64,000 nt of DNA from Boletus sp. NGJ (lineage: Eukaryota; Basidiomycota; Agaricomycetes; Boletales; Boletaceae), in NCBI GenBank assembly GCA_019096195.1, contig JAGTXK010000038.1:333863-397862 (forward strand), in the 5' to 3' direction. This document shows, one piece after another, positions 53,257-64,000 of the stretch (position 1 is the stretch's first letter; each line of letters starts with the position of its first letter). The position numbers and the translations under genes were made by a program. The notes below the pieces were generated by a model that made no database searches, had not been told where the DNA came from, and was given only the letters and a program-made list of their open reading frames with translations.

Positions 53257-54336
53257 TGAAACATAACAACACCCAGCAAACGCTGGGGTATATTCAAGAA
53301 GACTGGGATCTTTGCATGTGCATGTGAAACGATCACGGATGATATCACCTATTTATTAGCACCCCTACCTACACTTTCGTACCACCTACAGACGATACAC
53401 TTGCCTACTCTCACCCAACCTCCATCCCTACCCCATTACACATACACCTAGAGTAGTCACTCGTCGTATCCTCCCCCATATGATACATCATACCACCGAC
53501 TACACCCATGTATGCTTTCACTAGTCGTACCCTCGTCATATCCGTTACACTATGACACCAAGTAGCCTCATGGCTAAACCCCGGCCTCACAGCCACAAGT
53601 AAGGCCCGCACACCTATAAACTACGCCCTCCCCCTTGTGGACCTACCTGATGCAGCGCTTGGTAGCCACACCGTGCATCACGATGCCCCATACGATGACA
53701 ATAACCCCTTTGTCACATATACACTCGTTACACGCATGTCCCCCTGTAGACAGTACCTGACGCAGAGCTCGGTACACTACACAAGTACTAATCAAGCTCA
53801 TGCTAGATTAACCCAAGTACTGATCAGACGAACGCCAGATCACAACCCCTAGACAAGACCCGATCTATCGCCCGATACAATCTCATCTCAATACCAGATC
53901 CAATGATCACCACATGCAACGCCTTATGTGTTACCTTTCCATTTCTCGCCTCCATTCCCATCTATTGGTTCCCTTTAGATATATCACACGTAGCCATGCC
54001 TAGAGCGCTCCGGACTACATTTCACTTACATGCGCATACCACACACATCTCATTCTATCGCTTCTCCTTTTTGCCATTGGACACTAACATTTCCTCGTTC
54101 CTATGATGTCATACCCAGTACCCTATGACATCATAACATAGCACGGTCCGTGCACCACTATCGGTAGTATATAAGTAGCCGGTAGAGTACCATGTTTTGC
54201 CTAGTCTTGAAATTGCCTTTCTCTCTGTCACATATTGCTTCAGTTAGCAACGCTTCAGATATTGGGTTTAGGTTTCTTTCTTTCGCCCATTGCAAGTTCC
54301 TTTCAGCATGCCACCATGATTTGCTTCTGTGGGTGG
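53257..54336 (+). repeat. CpG-rich LTR-like segment after the old polypurine tract
   Basis: It starts TGAAACATAACAACACCC exactly after the polypurine run, where a 3' LTR should begin. Near the end it has a TGATGTCA/TGACATCA pair, GGTCCGTGC at 54145-54153 and TATATAAG at 54168. Unlike the element it follows, CG is frequent. It is broken off at 54337 by another LTR. No open frame of note. Confidence 0.55.
54145..54175 (+). promoter_or_regulatory. LTR core promoter: GGTCCGTGC plus TATA box
   Basis: Same motif and same 23-bp offset as at 36817-36847. Mirror copy near 57314-57344 on the minus strand. Confidence 0.55.
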
Positions 54337-55338
54337 TGTTACGGTTAACGAAGGGGGTATATCTTTTCCCCTTCCTTCTCCCCCTGTAGGACTATGGGAC
54401 GATCTATTCTTCGACTCTGACCAGGGATTCCCCCGCGACACCAACTCAGGCATTGCCCCATCCGGAACTACTGTTCTAGGAAGTTATTCATAACTTCCTC
54501 TTTAGGAACCTACCCGTTTGGTATGGACATCGCCTTCCTATTTCATTTGATACATGCCTTCTTCCTTTTTGATCTGATCATAGACATTGCCTCCTTGGCT
54601 ATGCTCTCTCGCACATAGCCCAGTACTCCTACTTTCCCCATTGGACTCATGCCTGATCCGTTTATAGTAATCTTTCGTCTACGACTAAACATTACTATAT
54701 TCGTCACGAAGCCTGCCCTAGATGGGCAAGGCCTATAAATAGGGACGTGGGCCCTTCATGTAACTCTAACCTAGATCTACACTCCTTCCCGTGTAATCTA
54801 CTGCTTCTCCCGCTAAAGGTTCCACTTCACCTCAGAAGCCTTCTCCTGCGATCTGGAGGTGCTCGCCCTCATGCTCGTGATCATCTTCCTCATCACTTCG
54901 CACTTGTGCGCCGTCGTTGCTGTTACAGGCTTCTAAAGCTTTGGCAACTCCAACGACCAACAGAGGTTGGTCGTCGTCGGTCAGGACTCCGCCACTGACC
55001 CAGCAAGCCCGGGACTTCGCCACCGGCATCGAAGACTCCGCCATTCGATATTAGGCCCAGTAAGCCCTAGGAATCAGCAGACGGAAGGCTACTGCTCCTA
55101 GGCCTGCGCACCGGTCTGCCCCCTCCTTAGTGTAAGGATTGGGATTCCGTGGTAAATCCGAGACTCCACCATCGGTCGTAGAGGTAACGAGAGGACTCTA
55201 CGTAAAGCTAGCAGCGGTCCCCAGTCAGAGGGTATTTGGGCCTCTGGAGGTTAAGTAATCTTCCTCAAGTCCTGCTAGTCCTATAATCCAACAGGGGGAT
55301 TATACGGGAATGTGTCACCATTGTTACCAGGCGTAACA
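54337..55338 (+). repeat. LTR (1002 bp) with TGTTACG/CGTAACA ends
   Basis: The terminal inverted repeat TGTTACG...CGTAACA marks it as an LTR of the same family as the solo LTR at 50279-51211. TATAAATA at 54734-54741 is a likely TATA box. It is CpG-rich. The flanks GGTGG and AAAGA do not match, so it is not a simple solo LTR; it is followed by internal sequence. Confidence 0.75.
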
Positions 55339-55733
55339 AAAGATCTAGGTTATAAATTGCCGAAGACTATCCAGTCTAGCAACTCCCATTGTCATTCCAA
55401 GGAGGAATTGAAACCGCCTATCAGAGGATAGGCCCTCGCTCTACACACTGCGCAGAATCAACCTTTCCCATCTCCTAGGAGAAGATTGAGAAGAAGAAGC
55501 CGCACTGTCACGGGCTTCTACTCCTATCTCTGATACGTCTTCATCAAGAAGGATCCCAGGGTCATCATCCCATTACAACAACCCTCCCGCCCACACATTT
55601 CCAGATCAATCCAGATGACCAGATTTTCCAGGTGGTCTCCGCTCTCGCACCGCGACCCCATCAGACGCTCCCATCCCACTGCCAGCGTTCCAACCGGTCC
55701 CTATCCGAGTAGATTCACCCGATCCTCTGTTCC
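55339..55733 (+). mobile_element. 5' internal start of a gypsy-type element, truncated at the palindrome centre
   Basis: Sequence after the LTR, including a proline- and serine-rich stretch (55560-55730) typical of a gag start, runs into the 28-bp spacer. The rest of the element is absent; the right arm holds its mirror image. Confidence 0.5.
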
Positions 55734-55761
55734 CAAGCGGGAAGATCTAGTCCGCGATCCA
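55734..55761. other. 28-bp spacer at the centre of the inverted repeat
   Basis: The only sequence not paired between arms. It contains an AGATCT site and an imperfect GCGG...CCGC stem. No telomere-like repeat, tRNA or origin-like motif is seen in it. Confidence 0.9.
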
Positions 55762-56157
55762 GGAACAGAGGATCGGGTGAATCTACTCGGATAGGGACCG
55801 GTTGGAACGCTGGCAGTGGGATGGGAGCGTCTGATGGGGTCGCGGTGCGAGAGCGGAGACCACCTGGAAAATCTGGTCATCTGGATTGATCTGGAAATGT
55901 GTGGGCGGGAGGGTTGTTGTAATGGGATGATGACCCTGGGATCCTTCTTGATGAAGACGTATCAGAGATAGGAGTAGAAGCCCGTGACAGTGCGGCTTCT
56001 TCTTCTCAATCTTCTCCTAGGAGATGGGAAAGGTTGATTCTGCGCAGTGTGTAGAGCGAGGGCCTATCCTCTGATAGGCGGTTTCAATTCCTCCTTGGAA
56101 TGACAATGGGAGTTGCTAGACTGGATAGTCTTCGGCAATTTATAACCTAGATCTTTT

Positions 56158-57152
56158 GCTGGTAACAATGGTGACACATTCCCGTATAATCCCCCTGTTG
56201 GATTATAGGACTAGCAGGACTTGAGGAAGATTACTTAACCTCCAGAGGCCCAAATACCCTCTGACTGGGGACCGCTGCTAGCTTTACGTAGAGTCCTCTC
56301 GTTACCTCTACGACCGATGGTGGAGTCTCGGATTTACCACGGAATCCCAATCCTTACACTAAGGAGGGGGCAGACCGGTGCGCAGGCCTAGGAGCAGTAG
56401 CCTTCCGTCTGCTGATTCCTAGGGCTTACTGGGCCTAATATCGAATGGCGGAGTCTTCGATGCCGGTGGCGAAGTCCCGGGCTTGCTGGGTCAGTGGCGG
56501 AGTCCTGACCGACGACGACCAACCTCTGTTGGTCGTTGGAGTTGCCAAAGCTTTAGAAGCCTGTAACAGCAACGACGGCGCACAAGTGCGAAGTGATGAG
56601 GAAGATGATCACGAGCATGAGGGCGAGCACCTCCAGATCGCAGGAGAAGGCTTCTGAGGTGAAGTGGAACCTTTAGCGGGAGAAGCAGTAGATTACACGG
56701 GAAGGAGTGTAGATCTAGGTTAGAGTTACATGAAGGGCCCACGTCCCTATTTATAGGCCTTGCCCATCTAGGGCAGGCTTCGTGACGAATATAGTAATGT
56801 TTAGTCGTAGACGAAAGATTACTATAAACGGATCAGGCATGAGTCCAATGGGGAAAGTAGGAGTACTGGGCTATGTGCGAGAGAGCATAGCCAAGGAGGC
56901 AATGTCTATGATCAGATCAAAAAGGAAGAAGGCATGTATCAAATGAAATAGGAAGGCGATGTCCATACCAAACGGGTAGGTTCCTAAAGAGGAAGTTATG
57001 AATAACTTCCTAGAACAGTAGTTCCGGATGGGGCAATGCCTGAGTTGGTGTCGCGGGGGAATCCCTGGTCAGAGTCGAAGAATAGATCGTCCCATAGTCC
57101 TACAGGGGGAGAAGGAAGGGGAAAAGATATACCCCCTTCGTTAACCGTAACA
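56158..57152 (-). repeat. mirror copy of the TGTTACG LTR, lacking 6 bp at its inner end
   Basis: Identical in reverse complement to 54337-55338 except that GCGTAA is missing, which removes most of the terminal CGTAACA. Confidence 0.8.
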
Positions 57153-58232
57153 CCACCCACAGAAGCAAATCATGGTGGCATGCTGAAAGGAACTTGCAAT
57201 GGGCGAAAGAAAGAAACCTAAACCCAATATCTGAAGCGTTGCTAACTGAAGCAATATGTGACAGAGAGAAAGGCAATTTCAAGACTAGGCAAAACATGGT
57301 ACTCTACCGGCTACTTATATACTACCGATAGTGGTGCACGGACCGTGCTATGTTATGATGTCATAGGGTACTGGGTATGACATCATAGGAACGAGGAAAT
57401 GTTAGTGTCCAATGGCAAAAAGGAGAAGCGATAGAATGAGATGTGTGTGGTATGCGCATGTAAGTGAAATGTAGTCCGGAGCGCTCTAGGCATGGCTACG
57501 TGTGATATATCTAAAGGGAACCAATAGATGGGAATGGAGGCGAGAAATGGAAAGGTAACACATAAGGCGTTGCATGTGGTGATCATTGGATCTGGTATTG
57601 AGATGAGATTGTATCGGGCGATAGATCGGGTCTTGTCTAGGGGTTGTGATCTGGCGTTCGTCTGATCAGTACTTGGGTTAATCTAGCATGAGCTTGATTA
57701 GTACTTGTGTAGTGTACCGAGCTCTGCGTCAGGTACTGTCTACAGGGGGACATGCGTGTAACGAGTGTATATGTGACAAAGGGGTTATTGTCATCGTATG
57801 GGGCATCGTGATGCACGGTGTGGCTACCAAGCGCTGCATCAGGTAGGTCCACAAGGGGGAGGGCGTAGTTTATAGGTGTGCGGGCCTTACTTGTGGCTGT
57901 GAGGCCGGGGTTTAGCCATGAGGCTACTTGGTGTCATAGTGTAACGGATATGACGAGGGTACGACTAGTGAAAGCATACATGGGTGTAGTCGGTGGTATG
58001 ATGTATCATATGGGGGAGGATACGACGAGTGACTACTCTAGGTGTATGTGTAATGGGGTAGGGATGGAGGTTGGGTGAGAGTAGGCAAGTGTATCGTCTG
58101 TAGGTGGTACGAAAGTGTAGGTAGGGGTGCTAATAAATAGGTGATATCATCCGTGATCGTTTCACATGCACATGCAAAGATCCCAGTCTTCTTGAATATA
58201 CCCCAGCGTTTGCTGGGTGTTGTTATGTTTCA
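57153..58232 (-). repeat. mirror copy of the CpG-rich LTR-like segment
   Basis: Reverse complement of 53257-54336. Confidence 0.8.
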
Positions 58233-61200
58233 CCCCCTTTTTAAAGTCTGGCCTCCAAAACAGAGGGTTGGCAGGGTTTGTCTTGTCTGATCAGTGAGTA
58301 ATGGTGAGGGAGTACTCTTGGATGATTTTTTGCCATTGGGCTTGATGGCAGGAAAGATTTTGTGGACAATGGAAGAATTCGAGGTTCTTGTGGTCAGTCA
58401 GAATCTCAATTGGGTGGGTAGCATCAAGGAGATATTGTCACCATTTGTTAAGAGCGAAAATGATAGCAAGTATCTTCAAGTTGGTCATGTGATAATTTCT
58501 TTCCATGTTATTGAGGAAGTGGGAGATAAACATGATGGAGTGCCAAACACCATTGTGTTTCTGGGAGAGGACAGTGCCAATGCCAATGCCAGAGCTGTCA
58601 GTTTCAACATGGTAGTGGTCATTGTCTGTCAGCATGGCAAGGGTGGGTGCTATGGAGATGGTGTGTTTGAGGTCTTCAAACATCTTTTGGCAGTCGTTCA
58701 TCCAGATGAAGTCCTTTTTCACTGACATGAGTGCATTAAGTGGTCACACAATCATGGTGAAGTTTTTGATGAAGCATCAGTAGAAGTTGAGGAATCCAAG
58801 GAAACCGCTAAGCATCTTTTTGGATGTTGGGATGGGCCAATCTATGATGGCAGAGATCTTTTTGTGGTCCATCTTGACCTTGTCTTAGGCAATGATGAGT
58901 CCAAGGAATTCCATCTCTTGAACTTTGAAGTCACATTTATTGTGATAAAGGTATAGGTGGGCACCATGCAGGATTTGTAGCATCTCTCACACTACTTTTT
59001 GGTGTTCTTTGATCATTTTTGTGAATATCATGATATTGTCTATATAGACGACCACTACACATCAGTCTTTGAACAATGTGTTTATCATAGTTTGAAACAC
59101 TGCTGGTGAATTGGTGAGTCTGAAGAACATCACAAGGGGTTCAAAGAGCCTGTGATTTATTCAGAATGCTGCTTTCCACTCATCTCCTTCTGCCATTTAT
59201 ACATTGTTGTACCCCCATCTAATGTTGAACTTGGTGTAGTATCTTGCCACTTTGAGTTTGTTGACAAGTTTAGTGATAAGGGGGAGGGGGTATCAGTTGC
59301 AGTGGGTTACCACATTGAGCTTCTGATAATCTTGTGCAGGGTAGAGGTGTCCATCTTTCTTTTTAATGAAGAAGAATGCCTAGGTGAACAGAGATTTCAA
59401 GGGACGTATGTGTCCAGATTTGAGATTCTCTTCAAGGAAGCCATTGAGTTCCTTTTGTTCTCCCAGGTTCAGAGGGTATACTTTGCAGTCTATCTTATGA
59501 TTCCCTGGGAGTAGTTCAATTGCATGATCCCAAGAATGTTTTGGGGGGAGTGCATTGAAACTTTCTTTTGTGAACGTGTCCTTGAGTTCATGAACACATT
59601 CAGGGGCAGCTTCCTCAAAGGTCTTCTTTTTCTTTTGGACATAGTCTTTGATTGCTACTTCCATTGTGACATTGCATATATATTTGTTGCTGTCTAGTTG
59701 GAAGAGTTGGTCTTCTTGTGAGGGAGCAAAGTCTTTGTCCATTTCATCATCTTCCTTATCTACCAAGGTAGTGATGTGGTCATTTCTATAGCAGAAGGAA
59801 ATTCATTCTGTTCTCCAGTCGATGGTTGAATTATGCATCTTCAGCCAGTTGTGTCCTAAAAAGATTGTGTTAGGCCCAAGGTTTGTTACTGCAAGGGTGA
59901 TCTGTTCTTTGTGGTCTTGGACCTGGAGCCCAACTATAACAAATTTTTCAATTTTGCCTCCAGCATTGGCAGTGCTGTTGGCATTATACATCATTAGGGT
60001 GTGTGGTAATGAATGGGTTTGTACCCCCTTTTCAGTGACAAAGTTTTCAAGGATTGAAGATCCTATATAGCCTGAATCAATGAGGGCTTGAACTTCTGCT
60101 TGGTCACTGTTCAATAAATTCAATCATACAGAGATTTCAAGGGAGTTTCTTGGAGAGTTTCTGAAAGATTGTTCATGAGTCATTTGGTCCATCATCTCCT
60201 TTCACTAATGGATCAAAGATGACTTTCTTAGATGACAGGAGATGCTTTATGATTGTGATTTTTACCTCTGGTGTCAGTGTTATGCCAGGTAACAAGTGAC
60301 ACGTTCCCAAGTAATCAACCTGTTTGATTACTGGACTAGCCAGATTTGAGGGGAAAATACCTCCCAAGGTCCAATGTTCCTCAGACTGGGAACTGACAGC
60401 TAGCTTTCATGTAGAGCCTCCCTTGGGGTTGGAGTCTATTCTACAACCAATGGCAGAGTCTTGGACTTTGACAATGGTGGCACAGTCTGGTGGAGGCGCA
60501 GACCTATCATATACGAGGGCTGGTGGTGGAGTTCCAGGCCTATGCTGGTACCAGTGGCAGAGTCCTGGATTTACTGTGCTGCCAGTGGTGGAGTCCTGGG
60601 CTTAGACAGGCAGACCTCTGTCTGCATGGGAGTTGCCATTGGCTAGGTACATGACCAAACGGTAACAAGGCCACACAAGTGCGAAGTGATGAGAAGGATG
60701 ATCACGAGCACTGTGGTGATCACCTTCAGAGTGGGTGCAGGCTTCTGAGATGAAGTGGAACCGAGAGCTGGGTAGATTACACAGGAAGTTGTGTAGATCT
60801 AGGTTGGAGTTTACATGAAGGGCAGTTGCCCATATATAGATAGGCCTTCCCTATTTAGGGCAGGCTTTGTATCATATATGGTAATACTCCAGTATTACCA
60901 TAAGGGATTATATCATCAGTCAAATGAGGAAAGTGGAATACTGGGCTGTGTGCAAGAGAACACAGCTGAGGAGGCAATGTCTATGATCAGATCAGATCAG
61001 AGGTGAAATGCATGTAAAGTGAAATAGAGTAGGCTGTGCCACAGCCATAGTGGTGCATCACTTGGAAGGGGGATTTCAGATGGGGCGATGCTTGCATGGG
61101 TGTCATGGAGGAATCCTGGGTAGTCGGAGGAGTCAAAGAAGAGGTTGTCCTAGAGTCTAAGAGAAGGTGAAGGAAGAGAAAAAGATGTACCCTCTTCCAT

Positions 61201-63391
61201 AACCGTAACAGTCAGGAGGTTTACTTGAATTTCTTCTAGTTCAGCCTCATCACTGCAAAGAGGAGCAAAATGATTCTTTTGCAATGACTTAGGTATTTAT
61301 ATAGGAGAGCAGCTGTTGTCTACTGTACTAGGAGAAAAGACAAGTTTTGTGCAACATCTGAGGCATACTCTATGGTGGGCTCTGCCCATTCAGTGTCTGT
61401 CATGATCACACATATACTAGTGAACATCTCTGGTGACACTTCTTGTCCATTGATTACAATGCCTCTTGCTTGATGAGGGCAGGGCATGGGGAGTGATCAG
61501 CATAAGGCCAAGGCTTTGAACATTTGTGGCACACTCTAGCTGTGCATGCTTTATTGAGCTCCATAGGAGTGCCTTGACCAGTGAATGTGCCAGTTGTGTT
61601 TGGGTGAGGCTTTGCTACAGAAGTGGCTGCAGCAGTGAGAGGAGGGCCTGCAGGGGCAGTATACCAAGGGTGTGATACAAAATAGGGGATGTAGACTAGG
61701 CCTGTTGTGTAAACTAACCACTTCCTGTTAGTGATTTCTGTGAGGATGTTTGAGGCCTTTATGAGGGCAGTCTCCCAGTCATGGACATTGGTGGACTCAA
61801 TTAGTGCCAGCTGATTTCTTTCCACAAACTCTATGATGTCTGAGTGTACTGCTCACCTTACTAAGTCTACAACTACTCTTCCATTATAGCCGATGTTGAA
61901 CTTGGCTTCTTTGGCATAGTGATAGAGTTTAGTGAAATAGTCTTCCACTGTGTCCTTGCCTTGTTTTAGCCCCATGAGCTTTTGTTGTGCTATGTGCTTT
62001 AGATTTGCTGGCTGGAAGTTCTTTTTGAGCTTTTCCTCAAAGCTCACAAAGGTGAGGATATGGATGGCTCCCTGTGCTATCATGAGGTCTCTAAATCTCC
62101 CCATTGGGTTGCTACCATGAAGATACAACAACATGATCAAGATTTTTTGGTAGTCTTACAGGGTTGTTTCAAAATCCAACAAGTACAGTTTCATTGTCCT
62201 CCATCAGGATATGAACTTCTCTTTATTGCCATCATAATATTCCAGCTTTGCCACCAGAGACTTGCCCAGTTTAGGTGAAGGTCTGGGGGAGCTGTGTGCT
62301 ACTGCCCAGGGGTCTCCTGGTGAGGGAGGAGAATGGGGAGTTGGTGGAAGGGGATGGCAGGGTGATGGTTGTTGTGGCAGTATCATCATGGTGGTAAGGT
62401 TGGGAGGAGGAAGAGGTGGCAGCCCTGCCACTGCCCCTGCTCTCTGATAGATTCTTTGCCATGCTTTGAAGGCAGCCAGCCATGTTCTGACTGGATCCAT
62501 GGGTGGCATGGGGTGCTGATGGTGGAGCAACAGGTTTGTGGGCATGGTAGTAACAAGGCTGGAAGGTATTTGTTGGCCCAAAAATCCAAATGGCAAAGCT
62601 GCCAAGGGATCTCTAGATGAGGGGGCCTCTACCAGCAATTGTTGCATGGGGATGGACAACACAGTATTGATATCTTCAAGGGTCACAGCCATGGCTGCAA
62701 ATGTGGTGCCCCAAGAGGGTCCTGGTGTTGGTGCTAGGAAGTTGTAGCTCATTATCATTGGAGGAAGTAGAGGAGTTCTGTGAGTATTTCAATGAGTATG
62801 TTGGTTAGTCTGATATGGCAGGTAAGAAAGTCCCAAAGCATGTGATGTAGGATATGAGGATGTGAACTGGATTGATGTGACATGGTGGATATAGCCTGGT
62901 GAAGGTAGTACCAGAGGTGGCTGGTAACAAGTGGAAATGGGGGATTGATGCAACTAAGTGGCACTTGGCTGCATGCTCAGAATTATATGGAATGATGGGA
63001 AGATGGTTCTGTGAAGAGATCCTGATGAGGATGAAGATTGTCAAAGTGGAACTGGAGGATAACTTCCATACTGCAGGAAGGTGTGCACAGGAAAATGGCA
63101 AGATAGTTCCCTTGTCATACTGGCATGACGTTGCAGGTGATTATGCGAACCTACCTCCTGTAGCATCAAGGAGGGTACAGACTGCTAGGCATTCAGCAGA
63201 TGATGGGAGCTAGTGCTCTATGCCCAGTAGCAATGTTATCCTTATTTAGTATACTGGACAAGCATATGTGCAACAGCTTTAATGAGGGTCTACTCAGGCA
63301 TGTCACATATGCCAACAGATTCCTCTTAAGCCTGAGGTCCAGCTATGGAATGTCTGTAATGAAGGGTCATAAGGACAGATAGTGGGGAGAG
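58233..63391 (-). mobile_element. mirror copy of the decayed gypsy internal region
   Basis: Reverse complement of 48098-53256, including the nested solo LTR at 60278-61210 with CTGAC duplications at 60273-60277 and 61211-61215. It has the same stops and the same YIDN active-site change as the left copy. Confidence 0.85.
60278..61210 (-). repeat. mirror copy of the nested solo LTR
   Basis: Reverse complement of 50279-51211, with CTGAC on both sides in the minus-strand reading. Confidence 0.85.
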
Positions 63392-64000
63392 TGTTATGGA
63401 TAGCAAATGAAATCAAAAGGTTTCTGAACTCCTTATCTTCTCTGCTAGTTGTAGCTTATGCTCAACACTAGCAACCACCTTGATAGGCTAGGTTTATGCT
63501 TAACACTAATTGAGCTCCCTTGGATCCTCAACCCTCAGAGTCTATGATTGTCCTAGCAAATTGATGCAATGAGAGGGAAGTAGAGAAAAGAACAGGCATG
63601 TTGTTAAAGATGATAGCAAGGCTTGACAATGGAGGAAAGGTAGTTGGGGGACAAAGGGCCCAGTGATCAAGGGGTACAGTATTCTTGAAATTTGAAAAAA
63701 TCAAGCTAACAATTTTAAGAGTCACTCAAAAGTGATATCCAAAGAATAGAATAGCAATTCCAAGAATGAGTACTATGGACAGCATATGCTACTATTTATA
63801 CTACAAGATACATGCACGGACCATCTTTAGGGTCAGCATGGAATGTGCTGGAATAGTGACATAATTGTAATGTATTGTTCTAGAGCATTCTATGATGTGA
63901 GAGTGACATCATAGGTCTAGACATGGATTTGAGGCCTTGGGTGTTAGCTATTATATAATCATTTGTGGGAGCATCCTTTAGCTAAGTGGTATGGTATCTA

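Larger units (their letters stand above)
47489..55733 (+). repeat. left arm of a giant inverted repeat
   Basis: Position p in this arm pairs with 111489-p in the right arm (111495-p inside 55337-55733). I matched the ends directly, and every open frame in the arm has an identical mirror frame at the predicted coordinate. The arm carries a decayed gypsy element, a nested solo LTR, a CpG-rich LTR-like segment and an LTR plus the beginning of a third element. The true left end is unknown because the window ends at its mirror point. Confidence 0.97.
55762..64000 (-). repeat. right arm of the giant inverted repeat
   Basis: Reverse complement of 47489-55733, continuing to the last base of the window, where it matches the Helitron side of the left arm. 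The only length difference is a 6-bp loss between 56158 and 56159, opposite 55331-55336. Mirror features: LTR about 56158-57152; LTR-like segment 57153-58232; old gypsy pol part 58233-60277; solo LTR 60278-61210; old gag part 61211-63391; old 5' LTR about 63392-63961. Confidence 0.97.

Noticed and set aside
54337-55338. Solo LTR with target duplication
   Set aside because: The flanking bases (GGTGG, AAAGA) do not match and leader-like sequence follows, so it is better read as the 5' LTR of a truncated element.
55734-55761. Telomere or hairpin-telomere turn at the palindrome centre
   Set aside because: No TTAGGG-like repeats in or near the spacer and the flanks are retroelement sequence.

Overview
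The window looks like a contig from a filamentous basidiomycete. Genes are interrupted by many short (about 41-70 bp) GT-AG introns. Gene content is typically fungal: a pentafunctional AROM gene, an acyl-CoA desaturase fused to cytochrome b5, MED8, TFB5, an alternative NADH dehydrogenase and a ferric reductase. The repeat load is Ty3/gypsy chromoviruses plus a Helitron. A Ceratobasidiaceae/Rhizoctonia-like Agaricomycete is my best guess, but that is inference.

Bases 1-32,000 are ordinary euchromatin. In order: a probable seven-helix membrane protein (+, about 880-1951), delta-9 desaturase (+, 2825-4450), an NAD(P)-binding epimerase (-, 4758-6226), a 2.5 kb gap, a mitochondrial-type double HMG-box protein (-, 8781-9865) divergent from MED8 (+, 9957-10811), an unknown conserved-looking protein (-, 10856-12164), a second seven-helix membrane protein (-, 12405-about 13600), the small TFIIH subunit TFB5 (-, 14719-15098), ribose-5-phosphate isomerase (+, 15650-16810), AROM (-, 17350-22570) divergent from an external-type NADH dehydrogenase (+, 22699-25125), an MFS transporter (-, 26096-27925) and a ferric reductase (-, 29652-31926). 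Ribose-5-phosphate isomerase (pentose phosphate pathway) and AROM (shikimate pathway) are metabolically linked through erythrose-4-phosphate, but nothing shows co-regulation. AROM is broken by four single-base frame changes, each in a run of identical bases, which looks more like consensus error than gene loss.

Bases 32,000-34,500 are a transition: an uncertain GC-rich ORF with a 300-bp tandem duplication. From 34,500 on the window is a nested transposon island. Old, strongly CpG-depleted DNA (34.5-36.56 kb and 43.0-53.26 kb) contains a decayed Helitron (-) and a decayed gypsy element (+). A young, CpG-rich chromovirus (36567-42993, TSD GTTAA, LTRs differing by three substitutions and four 1-bp indels) sits inside the old DNA. 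A decayed solo LTR (50279-51211, TSD CTGAC) is nested inside the old gypsy element.

The most striking structure is an inverted repeat that fills the last 16.5 kb: 47489-55733 is repeated in reverse complement at 55762-64000 around a 28-bp spacer, still palindromic where the window ends. The only length difference I found between the arms is 6 bp, at an LTR terminus. It is either a very recent giant palindrome or a fold-back assembly artefact.
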